Below are positions 31,338 to 41,853 of a stretch of DNA of 64,000 nucleotides, in pieces; position 1 is the first letter of the stretch, and each line of letters opens with the position of its first letter. A program made the translations under genes and the position numbers. The stretch is from Auricularia sp. M13 (Eukaryota; Basidiomycota; Agaricomycetes; Auriculariales; Auriculariaceae), in NCBI GenBank assembly GCA_037042915.1, contig CM073197.1:1674001-1738000 (forward strand), written 5' to 3'. The notes beneath the pieces are model-generated. The model was not told the origin of the DNA. It did no database searches and saw only the letters and a list, made by a program, of their open reading frames with translations.

Positions 31338-33576
31338 TTACCGGTGCGCCTGCATGATCGCGTCCGAAATGAAGCGCGCAGTGATCTGCCTGCCGCCGAA
31401 CCAGCGCCCGTTGAGGCTGTCGATGGCCTTCTTTGCAGATTCGACGGACTCGAACTGGACATAGATCTCGCCCTATGCAGTGACGACGTTCAGCAGAAGT
31501 AATGATAGTGAACACGAAACAGACCTGAGAGTCCTTCTCGACCTTGAGAGCGGTGACCGGGCCATACTTGCTTGCGCATTCGCCTTTAACGTCATCTGCG
31601 AGATCCTTGTCCCAGTCAGGTTCAGTCTCCCTGTAATCTTGTCAATATACATGCCAAGCTGTATGACCTAGAAGACTCACTCATCTGGGTCAAACATGTT
31701 CAAAAGTAGGACAGAGCGAGAGGATAAGGTCTGTGGGATGTTCTTGCGAACCCTGTCGATAATATTGTATCAGTATCAGATTGCGCAACACACAAGGAAA
31801 CACCTACTCAGGCTGAGCGCTCTTAGGAGGGTCGATTCTAGCAAGCTTCTGCATCAGCGCCTGACGAGATGCCGCGTTAAGATTACCACCTGTATACGGG
31901 ATGAGTGAGATGTGCAGCGCGACATGTACCAATCCTTACCGCCCGAATCCTCGAGAGAGTCAATGGTAGTGGTGTTGCGTACTGCAACTCCCTTCTCGTT
32001 GACGCTGTTTACGCGCAGCTGCAGAGCAATATTAGTAACTGCGCCAGGATTGGTAGCACACTACAAACCGTCCTGCCAGCTAGTTCGAAGCCATCCATTT
32101 GCTCGAGCGCCATTTTGGCATCTTCAGCGCGCTTGTATTGAACAAAGGCGTAACCCTTGCTGCGACCCGTGCCGGGATCCCTATGAAGATCAACGAAGTC
32201 GAGCTCGCCAAAGGGCTCGAAGACCTGTTTGATGTCTTGTTCGGTTAAGTTGAAGTGCAACGAGCCGACGTAAAGCCTGAAGGCAGATATATGAGCACTT
32301 GCACCAGAGTCTGCACATATACTCACTGCATAGCTCCGCCTTGCGGAGCGGTGACACCGGGAGGGAGATTGAGGCTGCAATAGTGTTAGGACTAGTGACG
32401 CTACAAGCTGAACTTGACATACTTCTCCCCGGCGTGGACTCTGTTGCGCTCCGCCTCAGTGAGTTGAACCATGATGGGCAAGCCCATGACGATTGTACCA
32501 CTAAGATCCAAAGCTTTGGTGACGAGGTCAATGGAACGGAGCTCAACATAGCCAATTCTGAAAAGATAGATTAAGCAAAGAAAGGCAAAAGAAGGACGGA
32601 ACGAACATACCCTTTCGAGCGGCGAGAGATCCTATCAGTGACAATGCGAGCATCGCGGACGGCACCTTCTCCAAGCTTATCCTCGAAGAAGTAGCCCAAG
32701 TCGCGAGCAGTGAGACGAGCCGCAAGTTGCGAGACGAACACGGAGCGAGCTTCCGAATCTTCTTCGGGCTCAGCCTCAGCAGTAAGCTCATAGGTAGCTG
32801 GTTCACGTCTGGAATTATGGTCAATCTATCGGTGATGTTGGATATGCAGAACAAACTTGCCTGGGCGGAGAAGGCGGGCGGGGAGGTCGCCCTGGAGGTC
32901 CGCCGCTGTGACCACGGCGGTCGCGGCTGTCGTACCTGTCTCTACGGTCACGATCATCCCTGCGGGAGCGGTCATCACGGCGTCGGTCAGAGTCACGCGA
33001 ACGCGGTCTCCTGTCGGACGAATGCCTGCCACTCCCGTCGACCGAGCCGTTGTGCTGGGATGGCGTCCTGTCGGTATCGTCGCGCTTGCGCTTAGAGCGA
33101 TCCTCGCGCTCCTTAGTCTCTGGGCTGGCGTCTTCCTCGTCGTCGCGTTTGCGCCTGCGGTCCCGGCGGTCGTCGTCCCGCTCGGGGTCGCGGTCTCGTT
33201 CCCGATGACGCGAGTCGCTGCGACCGTCTCGGGGCTCTCGCTCGCGGCGCCTCTCTCGCTCGCGTTCGCGGTCGCGGTCACGGTCAGACCGGTCTCGGTG
33301 CGAACGGTCGCGGCTCCTGCTACGCCTTTCACGGCCACTTCGCTCGCTACGCCGGTCGTCTGGGTCGCGCCTGGAGTCTCGGTGCCTGTCCCTACGGTCT
33401 CGAGAGCGCGAGCGAGACCGATGCGAGCGGCGTGTATGGGGTGAGCCTACTGATTCAGCACGGGATCTATCGCAACGGTCAGCCCACGCAAGCGGCACCA
33501 CAGACACCACGCACGATTTGTGGTCTGGCGTCCTTTCAATGCGGTCAACAAGCGACTTGCCATTGGGCGACGACAT
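31338..33576 (-). CDS. RSD1: RBM39/Rsd1 splicing factor
   Basis: Nuclear RNA-binding splicing factor related to U2AF65 and to CAPER-alpha. The N-terminal 200 residues (33576-32850) are an Arg/Asp/Ser-rich RS-type domain. RRM1 begins [20 protein letters not shown] at about 32735 and spans several exons to [23 protein letters not shown]2 begins [19 protein letters not shown], with [20 protein letters not shown]. The C-terminal UHM-type RRM spans small exons at about 31670-31340 and ends [20 protein letters not shown] and [20 protein letters not shown], like fungal Rsd1. The start [14 protein letters not shown] is at 33576, and an intron in the RS leader (about 33514-33467) may be removed to give KSSRAESV. 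Its promoter is shared with HIS7, 118 bp away. Confidence 0.9.
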
Positions 33577-33694
33577 GGGCGGTTTTTCGCAGCTGATGAA
33601 GGTCACGGTGCAAGTCAAAGCGACTTGCCGAAAACTCCGCTGCTCGTGCTCGGAAGTCTTCCCGGGACGTCAACTTTCAACGCTCAGATCCACG
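33577..33694. promoter_or_regulatory. Compact divergent promoter RSD1-HIS7
   Basis: Only 118 bp separate the two ATGs. It contains GACGTCA at 33666-33672, a CREB/ATF-like half palindrome. No TGACTC general-control box was found here. Regulation by a bZIP factor is speculative. Confidence 0.45.
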
Positions 33695-35423
33695 ATGCGC
33701 CTTTATCTCTTGGATTACGGCGCAGGCAATGTACAGAGCCTGGCCAACTCTCTGACCAAACTGGGATACTCATTCGAATGGATCAGCACGGCAAGCGATT
33801 TCGATAATGCCACCGTCAGTGCTGCTTTGTATCCAGTCGGCGGGCAGCGTCCTTATGCTTTGCTGGCAGCATCTCATATTCCCCGGAGTTGGCGCCTTTC
33901 GCTCTGCTATGCTTAACCTCGCTGCGAAAGGTCTCCTTGAGCCCCTTCGCCACTACATTCGCTCGGGTCGGCCGTACTTTGGGATTTGCATCGGCATGCA
34001 AATCCTCTTCGACTCGTCAACCGAGAATCCTGAGAGCCAGGGTCTGAGCTTCATCTCACAGCCCATCGTCAAATTCAGCGACGGAGACAAGTCTGTGCCT
34101 CACATGGGTTGGAATGCTGTTCGGATGCTAGACGAGCATGATGACTCGGCCGGAGTCAATCAGGACGCCTTCTACTATTTCGTGCATTCTTACATGGCAC
34201 GCTACGACCACACCTCTCCCTCTGCGCAATGGGTGCATACAACATGCCAGTATGGACAGGAGGTTTTCGTGGCCTCGATAAAGCGCGACAACGTGTATGC
34301 TTGCCAGTTCCACCCCGAAAAGTCTGGTCTGGCCGGTCTGAACCTCATCTCTGCCTGGTTATCAGCTCCTCCCACAACCAACAAAATATCCCCCGCACGC
34401 CGCCTGCATCCCGTGAAGCCGCTGCCCAAAGACCGCTTAACAAAGCGCATCATAGCCTGTCTCGACGTGCGTGCAAATGACGATGGGGACCTCGTCGTCA
34501 CCAAAGGCGACCAATACGATGTCCGAGAAAAGGCTGTCCCTTCCTCTGACGCCCTGAAAGCACAAACTGGTGGAGCCGTCCGCAACCTCGGCAAGCCCGT
34601 CGAACTCTCGTCGCAGTACTACGCTGCAGGGGCGGACGAAATATGCCTCCTCAACATCACATCATTCCGCAACTCCCCACTACAGGACCAGCCGATGCTG
34701 GCCGTCGTCCGCGCGGCCGCGCAGGAGGTGTTCGTGCCTCTAACCATCGGCGGCGGTATCAAGGACTCGGTAGACCCAGATGGCACGCCGCGCTCGGCGC
34801 TCGAGGTCGCAGGCGCGTACTTCCGCGCTGGCGCCGACAAAGTCAGTATCGGCTCCGAAGCTGTCGTTGTAGTCGAGCAGATGCTCAATTCGCCGGTGTC
34901 TGCGTCAAGACCGGAGAGCGGCATTGAGAGCATTGCACGCGTCTATGGTCGACAAGCTGTCGTCGTCTCCATCGACCCGAAGCGTGTTTATGTCGACCCT
35001 TCTACATACGATGGGTCCTACAAAACCGAGCTTGTGCATGGGACCGGATCCGAATCTAATAAGGCCTGGTGGTACCAATGTACCATTCGGGGCGGACGTG
35101 AAGCACGACCAGTATCAGTGGTACAACTGGCAAAGGGTGTCGAACAACTCGGCGCTGGCGAAATCCTTGTTAACAGCATCGACCGTGACGGGTCTGGACT
35201 AGGGTTTGACATCGACCTCATCAACCTTGTCCGTCGCGCCGTAAAAATACCGGTAGTTGCGAGCAGCGGCGCGGGCAACGCACAGCACTTCGTCGACGTC
35301 TTCCAAAGGACTGACGTTGAAGCTGCATTGGCTGCAGGCATCTTTCACCGCAAGGAGGTCGAGATTGCGGCGGTCAAGGAGGCATTGCGAGCATACGATA
35401 TTACGGCGAGAATAGTAGGATAA
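33695..35423 (+). CDS. HIS7: Imidazole glycerol phosphate synthase (HisHF)
   Basis: Bifunctional enzyme of histidine synthesis. It uses glutamine-derived ammonia to turn PRFAR into imidazole glycerol phosphate and AICAR, the latter feeding purine synthesis. The N-terminal glutaminase starts MRLYLLDYGAGNVQSLANSL at 33695; one intron near 33814-33869 joins DFDNAT to HLIFPGVGAF. The catalytic cysteine is in YFGICIGMQILF and the His-Glu pair in CQFHPEKSG. The C-terminal cyclase barrel has KRIIACLDVRANDDGD (catalytic Asp), LTIGGGIKD and VNSIDRDGSGLGFDIDLINL (second catalytic Asp), and ends near AALAAGIFHRKEVEI. Length is about 558 residues, standard for the fused fungal enzyme. Coding is intact. 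Confidence 0.95.
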
Positions 35424-35649
35424 ACCCGACTCTGCGACGACCAGAACCATTTGAATCATACAGATGTAGAAACCAGTACGTTACACACAAGGAATGGGAA
35501 TGGGGATAGATGGGGAATCATCACGCAAAACTACCGAGGACGATGCAGTATGTCCGGATAAGCGCATAGAGTTGGGGAAAGGAGAGAACGGGCGACATCG
35601 AGAGGGCGTGAACACGGCGAGCAGGCGAGAGTCAGAGGCAGAGAGAGGG

Positions 35650-35676
35650 AGATGTTAAGGGGGGATGTTAAGGGAG
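35650..35676. repeat. Short direct repeat GATGTTAAGG
   Basis: GATGTTAAGG occurs twice within 27 bp, at 35651-35660 and again at about 35664-35673, in the 3' region of the PAL1-family gene. It is probably a small tandem duplication. Confidence 0.5.
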
Positions 35677-35705
35677 GAAAGATCGTCAAAGTCAAAAATG
35701 AGGTA

Positions 35706-37212
35706 TCACTGCTTGTTGCCTCGTACACCCCGTACAACCTTCTGCATAAGACTTTGCTTGCGGCCTAAGCCACCACCGGGGGTGGTCTGACCATTGCCGC
35801 CAGCAGTTGAAGGCCGTTCGAAATAATCACCGCCCTTCTTCTCTGGAGGGCTGAAGTTGGGCGTAGAGTTATTGTTGTTCAGCGTAGGCAGGCGGTTGGC
35901 GTCGAACGAGTCTTTGCCTGGTGACATGGGGTTGCGCTGGAATACACCAAGAAAAGAGTTATGGGATCGGTGTGTAGGGCGAGCAGGTGACCGTGGGCTG
36001 ACCTCGCTGGTGAATTGCTCCGCGACTGGCGACGTCTCGTTCGAGCGCTCATCCGTTGCCCCTAAAGGCAAGTTTGGGTTTTGCTTCATCTTCTTGATAC
36101 GACCCAACAGGGACTTGGACCGCTTTGGCGTTCCGTCCTGAGATGAAGACAGATAGTTTGATGGCGATGGTAGGGCCTGGTCGTCGGGATCAGTGCTCTG
36201 CCCTGGAAGGGCGATGGGCGCCGGCGGCGGGAGCTTGCTCCGCGTCTCGCGGCGCTTCGTGGGCGGTCGCTCGTCAAGATAGTCCTTGTAGACTTCACGG
36301 AGATCGCGACCATCGCGTGTCTTCTTGCCCTCGTGACCATTGCGAACAGAGCTGGGTCTGCTATGATCGCCTCCACCAGCGAAGAACTCCTCGAACGGCT
36401 CGGGCTCAGCGATGCCCCAGGCCTCTGCGAGAGCGTCATGTCTCTTCTTCGGTGGAGCAGGGCCGCTTCCCCAGTCTGCGTTTGAATTCCAGCCAGGGGA
36501 CGAGACCTTGGGATACGGGCCGCTGTCAAAGCCTGGCGAGACTTGAGCCATTGCAGCCATTGTGGCTTGAGCCCGCGCTGAAAGCCTGGGATCGGCAGAC
36601 GGCACCGGTGGGACGTCTCCCTGAGCTTCAGCTTCGGGAGAATTGGCCCACGCCATCATGGGCGCCTTGTGCTTGTGCCTGTTGCGAGACGGCGCGCAGG
36701 CATCAAATGGACCGTCATGGTGGAGGGCTGCGAGGTAAGGGCATGGGTGAGCACTGCGGAGCCTGGCTGTGATGGGCGATGGCGACTCACCGATGTTACC
36801 AACGCCTGAGATGTCGAGCTTGTCGATAACGTCTGTGTGCAACCCAGTCTTCTTGTTCTTGGCTTTTCCGGGCGCAGACTTGGACTTTTCCAAGGGCTTG
36901 CCGCCAGCTTCGTCTGTGCGGCGCTGGGGCTGACCGTTGCTCTGAGACCTGAGGGGATATTCGCATGAATTAGAGACCGCAGCAAGCAAGAATTCACGGC
37001 ACGCACGGGTTAGTCGAGGTCTGGCTTCTGCCCAGCTTGTTGCGCGGAGCGTCAGACTTGACCGTCACGACGTCACGCACGGCCTCGAGCATGGGTTTCT
37101 GCTTCTCGGGAAGGGCTGGCACGGGGTCTGAGAATGGGTCTGCAGCAGCAGCCAGCTGGGTTAGATGGCAGTTCGAGGTCAAGAAGGCAGCCACGGACTC
37201 ACCGGTTGGCAT
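35706..37212 (-). CDS. PAL1: Pal1-family cell morphology/endocytosis protein
   Basis: Cortical protein of the fungal Pal1 family, which acts at cell poles and early endocytic sites. The signature DGPFDACAPSRN is present at about 36720-36685, and the long tail is disordered. The first exon is only MPT plus one base at 37212; splicing out an intron (donor GTGAGT, acceptor TGCAG) gives MPTDPFSDPVPALPEKQKP, which fits the family start better than unspliced reading. A further intron at about 36730-36790 removes unconserved sequence before ALHHDGPFDAC. Other conserved points are MMAWANSPEAEAQGDVP and the C-terminal LGRKQSLMQKVVRGVRG. Ser/Pro-rich segments offer many phosphorylation sites. The stop is at 35706. 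Family assignment is secure; function in this organism is inferred. Confidence 0.87.
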
Positions 37213-37450
37213 CTTGGCTGGTGAGAGGCAGTCACCTGCGGCTTGGCGGCAGCGGAGCTCAAGTGCAGATCACTCCGGCCCCGGACTTGCAATTGCAAAC
37301 TGAGCTCGACTTGCACACTGAGGAAAATCATGCCACTTGTCCTATCTAGCGTACTGCGACTCGGAGATCGACTGCAAATAATCGGTGACTGGGATTTATA
37401 GCTAATATACTTATTGGGCTGTACAGCGACTCGGAGCACATTCGAACGGC

Positions 37451-38044
37451 TCACGATGCCGGCTTTGGCTTGAACAGTGTCAATGAGCTCCAGATGGCGT
37501 CCTTGCCCTTCTCCCAGGCCTGGGGGCCGCGCGCCTCGTCGCCGCCGAACTCAACCATGATCCCCAACTTCGACCACTCGCACCAGATGCCGATCGATCC
37601 CGACGACGGACCGGTTCCGCCGCCCTTGCGATCCGGCTCGCCCAAGGGCGCCACAATGTCTTTCCCCGTCGTCTCAGGCGTTATCGCCAACGCGATCTCC
37701 TCAGCCTCCCCACGGCGGAACGCCAGCTCTATGGGGAACTTGGGATACGGCCGGTAATGCGACGCCTTCGACTTTGCGCGCTCGTTCTCCGTCGACGCGT
37801 CCGGCACGTTGTAGATGTCGATCGTCTCTAGCGCGAGTTTGTCCAGCGCAAGTCCATCCATCTGCATCCCCTGACTGATGGTGTAGCCGTCCGTGGGGAG
37901 AAATTGCAGGCTGAGCCCGATCTCGAAGTAGTTGAAATAGACGCAGTCTCGATATGATTTCACCTCGGGAGGTGCTATTGTCGATGTTTCAGACAGGCTC
38001 GTCAAGAGCTGCTTGAGTCGTGGGGACAACGGCGTTTCTCCCAT
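37451..38044 (-). CDS. Conserved hypothetical protein, about 198 aa
   Basis: Single-exon gene I do not recognise. The ATG at 38044 (MGETPLSPRLKQLLTSLSE) is the only start in frame before the open frame ends. The middle has regular beta-strand-like spacing (YRDCVYFNYFEIGLSLQFLP, then LDKLALETIDIYNV). A basic motif HYRPYPKFPIELAF precedes a Pro/Gly-rich loop, followed by SGSIGIWCEWSKLGIMVEFG and WEKGKDAIWSSLTLFKPKPA at the end. There is no signal peptide or membrane helix. The two tryptophan-rich strands and intact frame suggest a real, folded cytosolic protein. It lies downstream of nothing obviously related; its neighbours are the PAL1-type gene and, 1.2 kb away, RPL13. Confidence 0.6.
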   Translation of the reverse strand: MGETPLSPRLKQLLTSLSETSTIAPPEVKSYRDCVYFNYFEIGLSLQFLPTDGYTISQGMQMDGLALDKLALETIDIYNVPDASTENERAKSKASHYRPYPKFPIELAFRRGEAEEIALAITPETTGKDIVAPLGEPDRKGGGTGPSSGSIGIWCEWSKLGIMVEFGGDEARGPQAWEKGKDAIWSSLTLFKPKPAS

Positions 38045-39090
38045 GAGCGAGAACCAGTCTGAGGGCGCGGATATCATGATGTTGAGCGCTGAGAACCAAC
38101 TGCAGCGCACTGAGTTCGAACTTGGGCTGTCACTGGCTCATCCACCGTCGACTCGGATGCGCAGATGGCTTTCGTGGTGTGCTCGGGAGAGCATCCGTTT
38201 ATACTTTTGGCTTGTAACATTTGCACCGCTTCTTGCTTGTGCTTGCCGCGATTGCGCATCTCCGCGGATGCGGTTGGTTTGGATCATAAAAGTGAGCTGG
38301 AGAGTCATTTATCGACACAATTGACCGGGGCGAACACGCTAGCAAGCAAATAGAATCCTGAGCTCGATAAAATCACTCATTGAATGTGTACTTCCGTTGG
38401 TGGGCCCTTGAACGGAGGGTTCTGTGGCAAACGATGGGACACCTAGCTTACTCTCAGGAACCTTGACTAAGGAGAACCCGACAGGATGCTCCCCAGACAC
38501 AACCATCGCGGTCGGTGGCGGACTAGACAAAGAGACGTCTCTCTAGACAGGAACCAGACGCCACGCCCATAGCATCAAGGATTCGAGGAACCATGACAAG
38601 CCTAAGCGATGTAGCGCAGCAGGTCCAGACACGGAAGAGCCAGCAATGTGTTGGAAGGGTGGCCATTGTTGCGAGTCCAGAACACGAGGAAGTCGATTAT
38701 AAAGCACGCCATGAGATTCGTTGGACTGTGAAAGTCAGGCGTCGCTACTAAGCAGCAAGACTACCACTGTAGTCAGAAGCAAGGCATCTAAATAACTGGG
38801 AAGGCGGGTCGCGGAAGCAATGGTTCACGACCAAGAGGCCGTCATGTAAAGCAACACGCCCTCAAATTTCGGCCTACGCTCATCGAGATATCAAAAACGT
38901 CAGATATGCCTGAGGACTATTGCCTTGCAGAAATAAGGCTGGTGATGGGGTCGGCGATACTGTACAGTGCGGCATTTACCGGTGTACGGAGGCGGATTAC
39001 GGTTTCGGGTCAAGCTGACCTCGTTAATTCCTCCCTTCCCCTTCCTCAGCATCACACCCGTTCGCGCCCAGCACCGGCGCCCTCGTCAAG
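38045..39090. other. Gene-poor gap before RPL13
   Basis: About 1 kb. It includes the promoter of the hypothetical gene on the left and of RPL13 on the right; a pyrimidine-rich run at about 39030-39055 precedes RPL13, as is usual for ribosomal protein genes. A short minus-strand open frame at 38339-38530 (MSSPPPTAMVVSGEHPVG) could be part of a small gene but has no supporting neighbour exon. No tRNA or repeat found. Confidence 0.45.
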
Positions 39091-39229
39091 GTGAGCGTCG
39101 TGGGCGCGTGTCCGTCCGTCCAGGATTCTGCCGTTGTGCTGCTTGCTGAGATTTTGGCTGGCTGGCTGGCTTGCTGGACGGGCTCGCGTTGGCAAGACCA
39201 TTACGCTGACCGGTTGTTGCGTGCTGCAG
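39091..39229 (+). other. Probable 5' UTR intron of RPL13
   Basis: Donor GTGAGC at 39091, a branch-point-like GCTGAC at about 39205, and acceptor GCTGCAG at 39229 sit just before the RPL13 ATG at 39238. A TGGCTGGCTGGC microsatellite lies inside. I saw no box C/D snoRNA signature in it. Confidence 0.6.
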
Positions 39230-39237
39230 ACTAAAAA

Positions 39238-39923
39238 ATGGGTTTCCGCCACAACAATGTGCTCCCCGCCAACCACTTCCGCAAGGACTGGCAGCGCCGC
39301 GTCAAGACGTGGTTCAACCAGCCCGGGCGCAAGCTGCGCCGGCGCAACGCGCGCCAGGCGAAGGCGGCGCTCCTGGGCGTGCGCCCGCTGAAGTCGCTGC
39401 GGCCGGCCGTGCGCGCGCCGACGCTGCGCTACAACACCAAGCTGCGCGAGGGCCGCGGCTTCACGCTCGCTGAGCTCAAGGAGGCTGGTATCAGCCGCAA
39501 GGCGGCGCGCGGCGTGGGCATCGTCGTCGACCACCGCCGGCGCAACCTGTCTGCGGAGGGCAAGGCGCTGAACGTCGAGCGCCTCAAGGCCTACAAGGCT
39601 CGTCTCGTCGTCTTCCCCCGCAACGCCAAGAAGCCGAAGAAGGCCGACTCGACGGCGACGACCTCACCGCTGCCACCACCCGCGCTGCCCTCCCGCTGCC
39701 TGCTGCTGCCCTGCCCGAGGCGCCGCGCAAGATCACGGCCGAGGAGCGCGAGTTTAAGGCGTACCGTGCACTTCGCGAGGCGCGCTCGGAAGCCCGTTAC
39801 GCTGGCATCCGCAAGATCAGGAAGGCGAAGGTTCGTGTCTGCCTTTGTGCCTGGAGACTTGTTTGCTGACCGATTATCGTCATCCTGCAGAAGGAGGAGG
39901 AGGAGGCAAACAAGAAGAAGTAA
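39238..39923 (+). CDS. RPL13: 60S ribosomal protein L13 (eL13)
   Basis: Structural protein of the large ribosomal subunit. The N-terminal [20 protein letters not shown] and the basic core [19 protein letters not shown] leave no doubt. A last intron at about 39831-39890 joins GIRKIRKAK to [10 protein letters not shown] and the stop at 39921-39923. Around 39648, after KKPKKADS, conserved coding jumps to another frame and goes on as [17 protein letters not shown] and [18 protein letters not shown]. No GT-AG intron of plausible length spans the change, so one base is probably missing or extra in the sequence. Read literally in the first frame, the protein would carry an unrelated basic tail. RPL13 is essential and single-copy in most fungi, so a sequence error is more likely than decay. 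Confidence 0.92.
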
Positions 39924-40053
39924 ACTCCCATCTTACGCCGCTTCCGCTCTCTCGCATGCCCATCCCTCCATGTATCGCCCTAAAACCATGCTCTATGGAA
40001 CGTCTCCCGTATTGCGCCTGCTCGTTGCATTCCAAGACGTTTGGGCTCTACAT

Positions 40054-40798
40054 TTACATTGATGACCGCGTTGGCTTGTTCTCTGTTTCGTTCGACGTGC
40101 GCTTGCCCTCTTTTTCATCCAGAAATGCATGCGAATACCGCACGCACTGTTCATAGCATTGCTCAAAACCAGACTGTGGGCGGGGTCAACGTCTGGCAAA
40201 TCGTGAAAAGGCTGGAGCCACTCACTATGCCACCGTAATATGGATCACGTATTTCCTTCCCGTCCTCATACGAACCGAAGAGTCGAACAACAGCCTTGCC
40301 GTCTTTGGGCTTGATGCGCTCGAGGTTGGCCAGGTTCGACTTGTCGGACGCGAGAATATAGTCGAACGTCTTGAAGTCGGACCGGTCGACTTGGCGTGCA
40401 AGATGGTCGATTTTGACCCCGTGCTGCATTCGTGAGTATGAGAGCATTACATGGCAGAACGACCCATATACCTTCTTGCATGTCGCTACCGTCCTGGACA
40501 GCAGTGAGCATTCCGTGCCACATGATCGTCGAGCAGAAGGCTACCGTTCGTCAGGCTCCTCTCCAATGTGATAGCCTGCCTGGAGATCTGTGAGCAGATG
40601 GCCGATCGGCATGCAATAAAACGCACAGTGCCAGCGCTGTCGACTTCGAGGTCAATGCCGCGTTCAGACGCGACCTTCAGTGTGAGCATTAGTCGAGCGG
40701 CCAAGCTCAGCCAATGGACATACATGGGCCAGCACGGCTTCCGCGAGGGGGCTCCTGCAGATATTGCCCAGGCAAACGCAGAGGACCTTGACGGGCAT
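40054..40798 (-). CDS. LTP1: Low-molecular-weight protein tyrosine phosphatase
   Basis: Cytosolic acid phosphatase of the LMW-PTP class. The catalytic loop CLGNICRSP (C-X5-R-S) lies at residues 8-16 after the start MPVKVLCV at 40798. Conserved blocks include [23 protein letters not shown] and [13 protein letters not shown], and the general acid is in DPYYGG. The last intron (donor GTGAGT, near 40230-40175) gives [20 protein letters not shown], and the protein ends [12 protein letters not shown] with TAA 40054-40056. It lies head-to-head with the glutaredoxin-like gene with only 64 bp between start codons. Confidence 0.92.
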
Positions 40799-40862
40799 GG
40801 TGCGCGTACGGATTGAAGCAGCGGGAACTGCCAGCGCGAATGCGATCCCTGTCACCATACCA
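40799..40862. promoter_or_regulatory. 64 bp shared promoter, LTP1 / glutaredoxin-like
   Basis: The start codons of two divergent genes are 64 bp apart, so transcription start sites must be close or overlapping. I saw no TATA box. Confidence 0.6.
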
Positions 40863-41757
40863 ATGCCGTCGCCGCCCATCCAAGTGTTCCTAACGACGAT
40901 AGCGTCTCAGCCGGCGCTGCGCCAGCGGCAAGAGTACCTGCTGCGCATCCTGCAGGTCAAGAAGATCGCCTTCACGTCCTACGACCTCGCCAGCGACGAG
41001 GATGCCAAGAAGCTCTGGAGACGCAAGGCGCCGCTCGGTGCGTTGCCCGATGGACACTCTTGGATCGCTGCTGAGCAGGCGCAGACAAGCAGCAGCTGCC
41101 TGGCATACTTGTAGGAGGCCGGTTTCCTGGGGTGCGTACTCGTCTCAAGCGCTGAGGTGCATACATTCAGAGTACTGATCTGCCCGTAGACATTCGCCGA
41201 TTTGTAGGTGCTTGCTTGCTTGCATTTGAGAGCATATATTCAGGCGATGTAGCGAGGACGCAGTAGAACACGACGAGCTCGACATCTTCTTGCGACTGAA
41301 GGACGAGTGGGACGCCGAGCTCGAGGGCGAGCGTCCCGCACCCCCTGCGCAGCCCATCGGCGTGCCCGGTGCTGCCTCTCCGCTGCAGATGACGGGCCAG
41401 AAGCCGTCGTATGCACCGCAGCCGTCGCCGCTGACTAAGAAGGTCAAGCCGAGTGACGAGCTGGACGCCGGCGAGCAGCTGGAGGACCGCAGCCTGGCCG
41501 GCGTCAAGGTCACCGAGGACGAGCTTCTGCAGCTCGTATCCGATCTCGGTCTCGGGGGCGCGGAGGCAGACGACCTTGTCAAGGGACTCAACTTTGGCGA
41601 CAGCAAGCCAGCCGCCACTGACGCCGCTAAAGCCACATCGGGCGACGGCGACCTCAAGACCGCATCATCGAACGCCCCGACTGAGACGCCGAGCGAGGCC
41701 GCAGAGTCTGCCGCTGCCCCGGCCGCGGAAGAGGCGTCGAAGGCGAAGGACGCGTGA
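40863..41757 (+). CDS. SH3BGRL/glutaredoxin-like protein with acidic tail
   Basis: Thioredoxin-fold protein similar to SH3BGRL (SH3-binding Glu-rich protein-like). The start MPSPPIQVFLTTIASQPALR at 40863 is the first beta strand and helix. Splicing through short introns gives KAPLDKQQLPGILVGGRFPG (the cis-proline QQLPG), TFADFEDAVEHDELDIFL and then a long tail. The catalytic CPxC of true glutaredoxins is missing; the position is occupied by SQPALR. The C-terminal 150 residues are Asp/Glu/Ala-rich and disordered, containing LAGVKVTEDELLQLVSDLGL, and end EEASKAKDA at the stop, 41755-41757. A role as a redox-independent scaffold is inference. Confidence 0.78.
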
Positions 41758-41853
41758 ACGAGGCTCGGGAATTATTGTTGTAATTATGCGCCAGAGTATA
41801 TAGGGGCTGTGCCGATCGTGTCTTCTCTCTCTCTCCCATTACCGCGAATTACC

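Noticed and set aside
32826-33444. Open frames on both strands opposite the RS domain
   Set aside because: The Arg/Asp/Ser repeats give open frames in all phases; only the minus strand joins RRMs.
39238-40062. RPL13 with a 274-residue product in one frame
   Set aside because: The last 135 residues are an out-of-frame translation; conserved L13 coding continues in another frame to 39923.
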